A DNA stretch of 14,157 nucleotides from Anammoximicrobium sp032229885 (GTDB lineage Bacteria > Planctomycetota > Planctomycetia > Pirellulales > Pirellulaceae): the NCBI GenBank assembly GCA_032229885.1, contig JAVYAJ010000090.1:1-14157 (forward strand). The letters are read 5' to 3'. Within the stretch, counting starts at the first letter, position 1; every line of letters begins with the position of its first letter. Below the pieces are notes generated by a model. It saw only the letters and a list, made by a program, of their open reading frames with translations, ran no database searches and had not been told where the DNA came from. Below, in pieces: positions 6,890-14,002 of this stretch. Position numbers and translations under genes: made by a program.

Positions 6890-8305
6890 ATGAGAGTTCG
6901 CACCGTCGGCTGGCTGGCACTGTTGGTTGTGGCCGCCTGGGTTCTCCCCGCTTCGGCAGCCGTTAAACTGCCGGCGATCATCGGCGACAACATGGTTCTG
7001 CAGCAAGGCGAGGCCGTGCCCGTCTGGGGCTGGGATGATCCGGGAACCGAGGTCACCGTCACGCTGGGCGAGGCCAAGGTCACCGCCAAAGCCGACGACC
7101 AGGGACGCTGGCAAGTTCAGTTGCCGGCCATGACGGCCGGCGGGCCGCATACGATGACCATCGCCGGCAGCAACACCGTCACGGTCGGCAACATCCTGAT
7201 CGGCGAGGTCTGGCTGTGCTCAGGCCAGTCCAACATGGAGTGGCCGGTCGGCAATTCGATCAACGCGCAGGACGAGATCGCGGCGGCGGATCATCCGCGG
7301 ATCCGCGGCATCAAGATCGCGCACGTCCCGTCCGACAAGCCTCGGGAAGACGTCGCGTCGAGTGGTTGGCAGGTCTGTTCGCCGCAGACGGTCAGCGGCT
7401 GGACCGCCGTCGGCTATTTCTTCGCTCGCGAGTTGCAACAGAAACTGGACGTGCCCGTCGGGCTGATCGGTTCGAACTGGGGAGGCACGCGGATCGAACC
7501 GTGGACGCCGCCGGTCGGATTCCAACAAGTCCCCGCCCTGAAGAATATCGCTGACAACCTGGACAACTTTCCCGTCAAGAACGCGGACGGCAAGATCAAC
7601 CATCAATCGCCGCTGGCGCTGTACAACGGCATGATCGCGCCGCTGGTTCCCTACGGCATTCGCGGCGCATTGTGGTATCAAGGCGAATCGAACAACGGCG
7701 AGGGGATGCTGTATTTCGAGAAGTCCAAGGCGCTGATCAGCGGCTGGCGGTCGCTGTGGAACAAGCCGGATCTGCCGTTCTACCTCGTCCAATTGGCTCC
7801 CTTCCGCTATGGGGGCGATCCACAGAACCTGCCCGGCATCTGGGAGGCCCAGACCGCGACGCTCTCGATCCCCAACACGGGAATGGCCGTCACGGTGGAC
7901 ATCAGCGCGCTCCACGACATCCATCCGCGAAACAAGCAGGACGTCGGCAAACGCCTGTCGCTGTGGGCTCTGGCGCATCTGTACGGCAAGGCAGATCTGG
8001 TGTACTCCGGCCCGTTGTACAAGTCGATGACCGTCGAGGGCAACAAGATCCGTCTGACGTTCGATCATGTCGGCCAGGGCTTGGTGTCGCGAGACGACAA
8101 GCCGTTGACTTGGTTCACGATCGCCGGAGAAGATCGGAACTTCGTTGACGCCCGCGCTGAAATCGATGGCGACACGGTCGTCGTCTCGGCCGACGCGGTC
8201 GCCAAACCGGTCGCCGTCCGTTTCGGCTGGTCGCAGGAAGCCGAGCCCAACCTGTCCAACAAGAACGGCCTCCCCGCCTCGCCGTTCCGCACCGACAAGT
8301 GGTGA
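6890..8305 (+). CDS. Sialate O-acetylesterase-like SGNH hydrolase, secreted
   Basis: A 471-residue exported carbohydrate esterase. Homologues remove O-acetyl groups from sialic acids or acetylated polysaccharides. Residues 1-23 are a signal peptide (MRVRTVGWLALLVVAAW, cut near ASA). A beta-rich N-terminal domain follows with IIGDNMVLQQGEAVPVWGW, typical of the family. Catalytic blocks are CSGQSNMEWP (nucleophile Ser114), GSNWGGTRIEPW (Asn196), LWYQGESN (Q264/E266/S267) and DIHPRNK (Asp343, His345). All SGNH residues are present and length is normal. ATG at 6890 is favoured: AAGGAG lies 9 nt upstream, whereas the ATG at 6881 would abut that site. No sialic acid genes are adjacent, so acetylated plant or algal polysaccharide is as likely a substrate. 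Confidence 0.93.
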   Translation: MRVRTVGWLALLVVAAWVLPASAAVKLPAIIGDNMVLQQGEAVPVWGWDDPGTEVTVTLGEAKVTAKADDQGRWQVQLPAMTAGGPHTMTIAGSNTVTVGNILIGEVWLCSGQSNMEWPVGNSINAQDEIAAADHPRIRGIKIAHVPSDKPREDVASSGWQVCSPQTVSGWTAVGYFFARELQQKLDVPVGLIGSNWGGTRIEPWTPPVGFQQVPALKNIADNLDNFPVKNADGKINHQSPLALYNGMIAPLVPYGIRGALWYQGESNNGEGMLYFEKSKALISGWRSLWNKPDLPFYLVQLAPFRYGGDPQNLPGIWEAQTATLSIPNTGMAVTVDISALHDIHPRNKQDVGKRLSLWALAHLYGKADLVYSGPLYKSMTVEGNKIRLTFDHVGQGLVSRDDKPLTWFTIAGEDRNFVDARAEIDGDTVVVSADAVAKPVAVRFGWSQEAEPNLSNKNGLPASPFRTDKW

Positions 8306-8382
8306 CCGACACGACCGGCCGACACGCGTAATGCTCTACGAGACCACGGTTCGACCTGGTCTTCCGTGCTCTGAAATCGCGG

Positions 8383-8401
8383 CCTAGGGTGATGCCCTAG
8401 G
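8383..8401. repeat. CCTRGGG palindromic hairpin, copy 1
   Basis: CCTAGGGT-GAT-GCCCTAGG forms an 8-bp stem with one G-T wobble and a 3-nt loop. One more pair (8382 with 8402) extends it. The copy at 14134-14152 has the same length and layout; the fourth pair changes from A-T here to G-C there, so pairing is preserved. It is an intergenic, REP-like element. Confidence 0.8.
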
Positions 8402-8550
8402 CTGCGGTCATGAACGGCCCGCGACCAACACGGTGAACATGGCCTGGAGCCAAAGCGCACGGTCACGGTGTTCGGCGCTAACGCGAGGTCACGGCTACAT
8501 AGTGGAGGTAGCCGCGATTGTCACTATCCGAAATTGGAACTGAGAGGACG

Positions 8551-8608
8551 TGGAACGGGAAGTGGTTCGAGATTGTCAGAGGAACGATCCGGACACGACA
8601 GGATGGTA
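8551..8608 (+). repeat. 58-bp diverged dispersed repeat, copy 1
   Basis: An ungapped alignment to 13827-13884 gives 41 identical positions of 58. Conserved stretches are TGGAACGG, GAGATT/CAGATT, GAACGATC and ATGGTA. Both copies lie in non-coding DNA downstream of a gene and within a few hundred bases of a CCTRGGG hairpin. I see no coding potential shared by the two copies. Confidence 0.6.
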
Positions 8609-8750
8609 AGCATCGTTCGAAAAACAACTGACGCACTTTGCACCGAGTCGCCCTGGCTGCGCGCCGGAAAGGCGCGGGATGTCGGACAAGCATTTCTCGA
8701 ACGATGGTAAGCGAAATCGCTCGGCAACGATCGCAAGCACGTGCGCCGTG

Positions 8751-8775
8751 CTGGAGGGACGCGCTCCGTCGCGTC
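8751..8775 (+). repeat. 25-bp palindromic element, copy 2
   Basis: A perfect inverse match to 6680-6704. Here the stem extends to 7 bp: GGACGCG (8757-8763) with CGCGTCC (8770-8776), loop CTCCGT. GGAG at 8753-8756 is complementary to CTCC in that loop, so a compact pseudoknot or two alternative hairpins are possible in single-stranded form. A GTG at 8741 that would extend the next gene backwards runs through this element, which argues against that start. Confidence 0.85.
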
Positions 8776-8818
8776 CGTCTGGTTGCGGCCCCCGCGGCCG
8801 CATTCAGGTTGGCAGGAC

Positions 8819-9778
8819 ATGGAAAGGATGCCGAAGATGCAAAGGCTTCTGCTGGGGACGTTTGTCGTCATCTGTATGTGTGTGGGCCACAGATCCGCGA
8901 TGGCGGACGAGCCGTGTCCACGGTTGGGCGATCCGACCATCGTGCGGTGGCAAATCGGGGTCCGCGTCACGGCTACGGGAGCGTGCACGGGAATCGTCGC
9001 CACTTTGCCGATTCCCATGGACTGGCCGGAACAGCAGGTCAGACTCGTGTCGCAAGAGGCGTCGCCTCAGGTCCGGCCGCTGACGTTTCAGACCGTTCCG
9101 CCCGGCGGCGCCAAACAGGTTGTCGTTACGATCCCCAGGCTGGCGGCCGGCGAGTCCGCGCAGGTGGTTCTGACGTTCGAGGTGACCAAATGCGCCGTGC
9201 TCGGGCCCGAGACTACGGACGATTGGTCGATCCCAGAACGGCCCGGCGCCGCCCTGCGTCCGTATCTGGGGGCGAGTCCGATGATCGAGACAAGCCATCC
9301 GGAGATCGCCCGCTTGGCCAGTGAAATCGGGGCCGACACGACTGACGGCTGGACGCGCGCACGGGGGATCTACGATTGGGTGCGAGCCAACATCCGCTAC
9401 GAGTTCGATCCCCAGTTGCGCGGGGCGCTGACGGCGTTGCGAGTCGGGCACGGTGATTGCGAAGAGATGACCTCGCTGTTCATCGCCCTCTGCCGCGGAA
9501 ACGGCATACCGGCGCGCTCGGTCTGGATTCCCGGCCATTGCTACCCAGAGTTCTACTTGCAGGATCCCGAGGGTCGCGGATGTTGGTTCCCCTGTCAAGC
9601 GGCGGGCGCCGAGGCGTTTGGGACAATGACGGAACAGCGGCCCATTCTGCAAAAAGGGGATAGCTTTCGCGTCGCGGGCGAGTCTGGCCCGAAACGATAC
9701 GTCGCCGAGACGCTGCGCGCGAAAAACTGCGTCGCGGATCCGCGCGTCCAGTGGCTGAGCCGGCGTCTGGACGATTGA
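8819..9778 (+). CDS. Exported transglutaminase-like (papain-fold) protein
   Basis: A 319-residue protein. Residues 1-29 form a signal peptide (RMPKMQRLLLGTFVVICMC, cut after AMA). Residues about 40-140 are a beta-rich domain. Residues about 150-300 are a transglutaminase-like core: IYDWVRANIRYEFDP, then GHGDCEEMTSLFIALCRGNG with nucleophile Cys214, then WIPGHCYPEFYL with His240. Where family members usually have WxPVD, this one reads CWFPCQ, so the usual acidic residue is Gln260. The active-site region has extra cysteines (C241, C255, C259). Such proteins can be peptidases, crosslinkers or amidases; the activity is not decided by sequence. Starts at 8828 and 8837 are also possible with similar weak ribosome sites; the GTG at 8741 is disfavoured. 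It is flanked by long non-coding gaps, so probably monocistronic. Confidence 0.85.
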   Translation: MERMPKMQRLLLGTFVVICMCVGHRSAMADEPCPRLGDPTIVRWQIGVRVTATGACTGIVATLPIPMDWPEQQVRLVSQEASPQVRPLTFQTVPPGGAKQVVVTIPRLAAGESAQVVLTFEVTKCAVLGPETTDDWSIPERPGAALRPYLGASPMIETSHPEIARLASEIGADTTDGWTRARGIYDWVRANIRYEFDPQLRGALTALRVGHGDCEEMTSLFIALCRGNGIPARSVWIPGHCYPEFYLQDPEGRGCWFPCQAAGAEAFGTMTEQRPILQKGDSFRVAGESGPKRYVAETLRAKNCVADPRVQWLSRRLDD

Positions 9779-10075
9779 TCATGGCGAGCGACGACCGGGT
9801 GTACCCGCGAGCGGACGACCTGATGAGTCGCTTGAAAAGACTTGTCGAGACCATGAGGCCTCGCGCCATGCCGGCCGAGGCGCCATGGATCGGGAATACA
9901 CCCCTTGGCGGCTTTGCGCCTTGGCGTGAGACTGTGTTCCTCAGGCGTGCCAACGTTTTGGACCACATCCTACGTAGCGACGCCCGTAGCGGCTGCGCGG
10001 CGCGACGCCGCGGTCAGCCCTGCCGTCCAGCCCGAACGGCAGCCGCGGCCGCGCGAACTCGAGGTCAACATAACC
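9779..10075. other. Gap between transglutaminase-like gene and trmL
   Basis: A 297-bp gap. It holds the second CGCCTTTG-type repeat (9904-9932) and the GAGGT ribosome site for trmL at 10061-10065. Long frames that cross it are extensions or shadows: the trmL frame stays open back to 9905 but lacks family sequence before residue 1 of the chosen start. Confidence 0.5.
9904..9932. repeat. CGCCTTTG dispersed repeat, copy 2
   Basis: Matches 4879-4907 at 26 of 29 positions in the same orientation. The differences are at positions 4, 8 and 20 of the element. It lies between two genes. The following bases (GTGTTCCT here, GTTCTC there) also resemble each other. Confidence 0.8.
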
Positions 10076-10546
10076 GTGCTGGACCCTCCTTTGCTCCACA
10101 TCGTCTTGGTCCACCCCGAGATTCCGCAGAACACGGGCAACATCGGCCGAACGTGCGTAGCCCTGGGCGCCAAACTGTGGCTGGTTCGGCCACTGGGATT
10201 TCGCATCGACCAACGACAACGTCGTCGGGCGGGCCTGGATTACTGGCAATACCTACAGTGGGAGGTCATCGACGACTGGGCGAGTCTGACACGGCGCTTG
10301 CCCGATTCGTCGCCGTGGTACTGCACCAAGACCGCCGACTGCCCGTACACCGAGGTCACGTTTCGACGCGGCGATGTGCTGGTCTTTGGCAGCGAGACGC
10401 AAGGTTTGCCGCCCTCGCTGCTGGCCGCCGCCGGCGAGCGACGCTTGCGAATCCCGATGCAGCCCGAAGCGCGCAGCCTGAACTTGGCCAGCAGCGTCGC
10501 GGTGATCGCGTTCGAGGCAGCCCGCCAAATCGCGATTTCCGGATGA
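10076..10546 (+). CDS. trmL: tRNA (cytidine/uridine-34 2'-O)-methyltransferase TrmL
   Basis: A 156-residue SPOUT-class (trefoil-knot) methyltransferase that methylates the 2'-OH of the wobble nucleotide 34 in certain leucine tRNAs, using S-adenosylmethionine. It acts in the cytoplasm. The three knot motifs are present: HIVLVHPEIPQNTGNIGRTC (residues 8-27), DVLVFGSETQGLPPSLL and IPMQPEARSLNLASSVAV. The block RRRAGLDYW matches the LRRAGLDY of E. coli TrmL, and length is the same (about 157). I chose GTG at 10076: GAGGT lies 10 nt upstream, and family homology begins within a few codons. The upstream in-frame ATG region from 9905 has no family-like sequence. This is the only clear housekeeping gene in the window. 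Confidence 0.95.
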   Translation: MLDPPLLHIVLVHPEIPQNTGNIGRTCVALGAKLWLVRPLGFRIDQRQRRRAGLDYWQYLQWEVIDDWASLTRRLPDSSPWYCTKTADCPYTEVTFRRGDVLVFGSETQGLPPSLLAAAGERRLRIPMQPEARSLNLASSVAVIAFEAARQIAISG

Positions 10547-10741
10547 CGCACCCCCCGTTCGATCGCCGCGTGCGCCAGGCGGACGCGCCACGTTTGCCGG
10601 GCGCGTGGAATCTGGTAGAAAGACGTTTTCTGAAGATTGTTCCCGGTTGGCGCGCGAGTGCCATTCGCCGTCGCAACGCGAACACCTCGCCGCCGGCCGA
10701 GTCGAGTCATACGGGCCGGGGTCGTGCAATACGGGCCGGCG

Positions 10742-10763
10742 AACACGTCCGGCCTGACGTGTT
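10742..10763. repeat. 8-bp perfect inverted repeat
   Basis: AACACGTC (10742-10749) and GACGTGTT (10756-10763) are exact reverse complements around a 6-nt centre, CGGCCT. The 22-bp size suits either an operator or a small dispersed palindrome. It lies about 200 bp after trmL and 350 bp before the next gene, so an operator role has little support. Confidence 0.5.
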
Positions 10764-10818
10764 GAACCAACCCGCGCGCGGGCCAGCCCAAGGCACGGCC
10801 CGCGGGGCCGCGCAACGT

Positions 10819-10908
10819 GTCGAACCGCGTCGTGTGTGAGGAGGACGTGACTGCTCCTGCGGCAGGATGCCGCAGCCACGTCGAACCGTATCGTGCGGGG
10901 CGAGGACG
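10819..10908. repeat. 29-bp direct repeats flanking a hairpin
   Basis: 10819-10847 and 10880-10908 match at 23 of 29 positions, starting GTCGAACCG and ending GAGGACG, with a 61-bp offset. The TGCGGCATC hairpin lies between them. The layout mirrors 4658-4729, although the flanking repeats themselves differ between the two loci. Confidence 0.7.
10857..10875. repeat. TGCGGCATC palindromic hairpin, copy 2
   Basis: CTGCGGCA-GGA-TGCCGCAG has an 8-bp stem and a 3-nt loop. It is the reverse-orientation counterpart of 4682-4700, with 16 of 19 matches and a compensatory change at the outer base pair. Confidence 0.8.
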
Positions 10909-11114
10909 GATCGGACGCGTGCGCCGTCTCCGCCCGGCAACGGCGGACCGAAGTCCTCCCTGCATGGTTCCGTGGCAACCCGCGCGAAAACTCCGACTGA
11001 CGAAAGATCGGCATCAACCGTAAGAAAGTACGCTCAACGTAGATCTTGCTCGCCGGCCCGAAACCGGCGACGGCTCCCTATCACCCGCGAACACGTGTAT
11101 CGAGGAACTCAGCA

Positions 11115-12545
11115 ATGTGGCGCACGTCGATCGTTTTTCTGGTCGTTGGTTTTGTCGTTTTGGGCCCGCCCGGCTGCGCGCAGGCGGCGGACGAACAGAT
11201 GCGGACCTGGACCGATTCGACCGGTCAGCACCGCGTGCAGGCCGCGTTTGTCGAAGCCAAAGACGGCCGCGTATGGTTGAAAAAGGCGGATGGCACAACC
11301 GTCAACATCCCGCTTGACCGGCTCAGCGGGGCCGACCAGCGGTGGGTCGCGCGTCAGGCCGCGGCGCGGCCGCGGGCCACCGCACCGAGCGCCTCGGCTG
11401 CCCAGTGGCCTGGCTTTCGCGGAGCAAACCGCGACGGCAAGTCTCCGGACACGAACCTGTTGAAAGAATGGCCGGAGGACGGGCCACGGCTTCTGTGGAA
11501 AGCGACGGACATCGGCAAAGGCTGGTCCCAGGTGGCCGTGGTGGATGGCACGGTGTACGTCACCGGTGACGTGGGCGATAAACTGATGCTGTTCGCATTC
11601 GACCTGGACGGCCGGCTCAAGTGGAAAGTGGACAACGGGGCCAATTGCGACAGCGGGGGTTACGCCGGCGCGCGGGCGACCCCGACGATCGACGGTTCGA
11701 ATCTGTATCTGCTGTCCGGAACCGGCCGACTGGGCTGTTTTGACGCCGGGACCGGGAAACTTCGTTGGAGCAAGGAGGCTCGCGAGTTTGGCGGTGAAAG
11801 CGGCAGTTGGGGCTATGCCGAATCGGTCTTGGTTTCCGGCGATTGGGCGATCTTCAAACCGGGCGGGGAACGATGCATCGTGGCGCTGAACAAACGGACC
11901 GGAGAACCGGTCTGGACCAGCCACGGTTTCAAAGCCGGCCCGGAATATAGCTCGTGCCTGGCGATCACCTACGGCGGGGTTCCGCAGATCGTCACGGGCA
12001 CCAACCAAGGAATCGTCGCTGTTCGAGCCGGCACGGGGGACGTCCTGTGGAAGAACGAATTCGCCGCCGGGAACACGGCCAACTGCCCGACGCCCGCCTT
12101 CGGCGATGGCTATGTCTTCTGGGCCAACGGCTACGGCAAAGGCGGCGTGTGTCTGAAGCTGGACGATCGGGGCGGGGCGAGCCAGGCGTACACCACGCGC
12201 GATATGGTCTGCCATCATGGCGGCTATATCATCGACAACGGGTACATCTACGGAAACGATGACAACACCTGGAAGTGTCTCGACCTGAAGACGGGCGAGG
12301 TGAAGTGGTCCGAGCGCGCGGTGGGCAAGGGCTCGATTTGCTGGGCCGATGGAATGCTGTATCTGTTCAGCGAACGCAACGGCCGGGCCGCGTTGGCGAC
12401 CTGTTCGCCCGCGGGGCTCGAGATCAAAGGCCAAGTAAAAGTGGACGGCGAGGGCCCGAGTTGGGCACACCCCACAGTCATCGGCGGACGGCTGTATCTG
12501 CGCTACGACCAGAACCTGTATTGTTTCGACGTGCGCGCGTCGTAG
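11115..12545 (+). CDS. Exported SHD1 plus PQQ-like beta-propeller protein
   Basis: A 476-residue exported protein. Residues 1-24 are a signal peptide (MWRTSIVFLVVGFVVLGPPG, cut near AQA). Cys21 lacks a proper lipobox. Residues about 29-80 form an SHD1 domain: RTWTDSTGQHRVQAAFVEAK, then GRVWLKKADGTTVNIPLDRL. After a short Ala/Pro linker the WPGFRGANRDGKSP block (98-111) opens a PQQ-like propeller with repeated blade signatures such as GTVYVTGD, LYLLSGTGRLGCFDAGTGKL, LNKRTGEPVWTS, VRAGTGDVLWKNE and CLDLKTGEVKWSE. The blade motifs are of the structural PQQ_2 type, with no sign of a quinoprotein dehydrogenase site, so binding or scaffolding is more likely than catalysis. GAGGA lies 8 nt before the ATG. 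SHD1 joined to secreted domains is a planctomycete trait. Specific function unknown. Confidence 0.92.
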   Translation: MWRTSIVFLVVGFVVLGPPGCAQAADEQMRTWTDSTGQHRVQAAFVEAKDGRVWLKKADGTTVNIPLDRLSGADQRWVARQAAARPRATAPSASAAQWPGFRGANRDGKSPDTNLLKEWPEDGPRLLWKATDIGKGWSQVAVVDGTVYVTGDVGDKLMLFAFDLDGRLKWKVDNGANCDSGGYAGARATPTIDGSNLYLLSGTGRLGCFDAGTGKLRWSKEAREFGGESGSWGYAESVLVSGDWAIFKPGGERCIVALNKRTGEPVWTSHGFKAGPEYSSCLAITYGGVPQIVTGTNQGIVAVRAGTGDVLWKNEFAAGNTANCPTPAFGDGYVFWANGYGKGGVCLKLDDRGGASQAYTTRDMVCHHGGYIIDNGYIYGNDDNTWKCLDLKTGEVKWSERAVGKGSICWADGMLYLFSERNGRAALATCSPAGLEIKGQVKVDGEGPSWAHPTVIGGRLYLRYDQNLYCFDVRAS

Positions 12546-12894
12546 GCATCGGGTGCGGCAGATCGCGTCTTGGTAGGCGGCACAGCCCGTTTGCCCTGCC
12601 CAAGACTGTTCCCGACGACGCGAACGGCCAGTCTCGAGATACATTACGTCGCCCGCGTACCTACCCGGGCCGCATCGTCGGCGCTGGTCCTCGGCGCATC
12701 ACCGCGGAAGCGTCCGCTCAGACCGCTGCGGCCATCGACCCTCTGAGACACCTCCGACGGATGCCTTTTGCTCGTGCGAAAGGCTGCTTCCAGAACCGCG
12801 CCGTGCGTGGCGAGAAGCCGCGTCCGGCGACGGTTTTTGGCGCGGCGGCCCAACAGCCGCCTGTGCGCCCGCCGCCCCACAAAGGATTGCCCGC
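12546..12894. other. Gap between PQQ-like gene and DMT transporter
   Basis: A 349-bp gap. It contains a 22-nt hairpin at 12763-12784 and, at its end, the AAAGGA ribosome site (12881-12886) of the next gene. Open frames on both strands cross it but run antisense or out of frame into the neighbours and carry no family signal. No promoter is evident. Confidence 0.5.
12763..12784. repeat. Isolated 9-bp hairpin
   Basis: GCCTTTTGC-TCGT-GCGAAAGGC pairs over 9 bp with one T-G wobble and a 4-nt loop. No T run follows on either strand, so it is probably not an intrinsic terminator. No second copy was seen in this window. Confidence 0.5.
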
Positions 12895-13800
12895 ATGACG
12901 GGACTGCAACTGGGAGAAGTGTCCGCCCTTGCGACGGCCATGTTGTGGACGCTGTCCACCTTGGCCTGGACATCGGCTGGGCGGCGGGTCGGAGCGCTGC
13001 CGGTCAGCTTTCACCGGCTGATGATCACGTGTGCGCTGCTCGCGCTGCACGGCGGATTGCTTCACGGTCGTTGGTTGCCGACCGACATCGACCCCGAGAC
13101 CTGGCTCATTCTGGGGCTGTCGGGCGTGATGGGATTTTTCGTCTGCGATCTGTGCGTCTTCCACGCCTTTCTGATCATCGGTCCGCGCCTGACGCTGCTG
13201 CTGCAAGCCCTGTCTCCGCCCGCAGCCGCGCTGATCTCGTGGATTGCGATGGGCGAGGCGTTATCCATTCGGCAGTGGTTGGCGATGCTCGTCATCCTCG
13301 GTGGCGTCACCTGGGTGGTGCGCGAGCGGCGATCGCCCGTCGGCCCGCGTTCTGTACCGCACCCGTCGCCGCGCGGAATCCTGTTGGCGGCCGTCGCCGC
13401 GTTGGCTCAAGCCGTGGCGATGACCCTGTCGCGCAAAGGCATCGGCCAGCATGACGCGGTCGCCGCCACCTATATCCGCGTGCTGGCAGCGATCCCCGGC
13501 TATGTGGCGTTGCTCGTCGTCCTGGGACGTTGGCCGGCCGTGTTCGGGGCGCTGCGCAATGGCCGGGCGATGGCGATCATCGCGGCCGGCAGCGTGGTCG
13601 GACCTTTTTTGGGCGTCATCCTCTGCATGATCGCGCTGCGCCACAGCCCGACGGGCGTTGTCGTCACGCTGGTCAACACAATGCCGGTGCTGATCCTGCC
13701 GTTCACGATTCTCGTGTATCGTGAATCCGTCAGTTTGCGCGCCGCTGTCGGCGCGGCGATCACCGTGATCGGCGTGGGATTGATGTGCTGGGGAACGTAG
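12895..13800 (+). CDS. EamA/DMT-superfamily transporter
   Basis: A 301-residue inner-membrane protein with ten predicted membrane segments arranged as two EamA repeats (about 5-140 and 158-300). The first repeat opens with EVSALATAMLWTLSTLAWTS and ends with MGEALSIRQWLAMLVILGGV. The second opens with GILLAAVAALAQAVAMTLSR and ends with VYRESVSLRAAVGAAITVIG, the typical matching ends of this family. Members export or import metabolites such as amino acids or nucleotide derivatives; the substrate cannot be read from sequence. AAAGGA lies 8 nt upstream of the ATG. The nearest neighbours are more than 300 bp away, so it is probably transcribed alone. Confidence 0.92.
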   Translation: MTGLQLGEVSALATAMLWTLSTLAWTSAGRRVGALPVSFHRLMITCALLALHGGLLHGRWLPTDIDPETWLILGLSGVMGFFVCDLCVFHAFLIIGPRLTLLLQALSPPAAALISWIAMGEALSIRQWLAMLVILGGVTWVVRERRSPVGPRSVPHPSPRGILLAAVAALAQAVAMTLSRKGIGQHDAVAATYIRVLAAIPGYVALLVVLGRWPAVFGALRNGRAMAIIAAGSVVGPFLGVILCMIALRHSPTGVVVTLVNTMPVLILPFTILVYRESVSLRAAVGAAITVIGVGLMCWGT

Positions 13801-13826
13801 GGCCACAAAACACAAATCATGGGGCA

Positions 13827-13884
13827 TGGAACGGAAAGTTGGCCCAGATTACCTGGAGAACGATCTGGGCGCGAGGTAATGGTA
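13827..13884 (+). repeat. 58-bp diverged dispersed repeat, copy 2
   Basis: Same orientation as 8551-8608, with 41 of 58 ungapped matches. It starts 27 bp after the DMT stop codon. Confidence 0.6.
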
Positions 13885-14002
13885 GTCGAAATGGCTGGGC
13901 GGCCAACGCCGAGGAGTGCGCCATCCAAGGAGCGTCTCCGAGTATTAGAAAATACCACAATAGAGTCTTTGTTCGTATCATGCGCGCACGGTGCGCCCAT
14001 CT

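Larger units (their letters stand above)
8306..8836. other. Repeat-rich gap before the transglutaminase-like gene
   Basis: About 510 bp without a supported gene (to 8818). In order it holds the CCTAGGG hairpin (8383-8401), a direct repeat GGTCACGG (8461-8468 and 8487-8494), a 7-bp hairpin CGGCTAC/GTAGCCG (8492-8498 and 8508-8514), the 58-bp diverged repeat (8551-8608) and the 25-bp palindromic element (8751-8775). Several short open frames cross it, but none shows family sequence. The last bases up to 8836 belong to the alternative starts of the next gene. Confidence 0.55.
10547..11114. other. Long repeat-rich gap between trmL and the PQQ-like gene
   Basis: 568 bp with no supported gene. It contains a direct repeat ATACGGGCCGG (10709-10719 and 10729-10739, offset 20), an 8-bp inverted repeat (10742-10763), and two 29-bp direct repeats flanking the second TGCGGCATC hairpin (10819-10908). 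A 7-bp hairpin TCGCCGG/CCGGCGA (11050-11056 and 11064-11070) and the GAGGA ribosome site of the next gene (11102-11106) follow. GTCGAACC or GTTGAACC recurs at about 10761, 10819 and 10880. Open frames across it are GC-driven and have no family signal. Confidence 0.55.

Noticed and set aside
8341..8400. A tRNA-like GGTTCGACC arm
   Set aside because: No acceptor stem or anticodon arm of tRNA form could be built around it.
8741..8818. Upstream GTG start for the transglutaminase-like gene
   Set aside because: The added codons translate the 25-bp dispersed element and would place Arg/Pro-rich sequence before a good signal peptide.
9751..10839. A 362-codon open frame on the plus strand overlapping trmL
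   Set aside because: It overlaps trmL in another frame and its translation is Arg/Ala/Pro-rich with no family signal; GC-rich DNA keeps such frames open.
12275..12898. A 207-codon plus-strand frame between the PQQ-like and DMT genes
   Set aside because: Its first half overlaps the PQQ-like gene out of frame and its second half is low-complexity Arg/Ala/Pro sequence without family signal.
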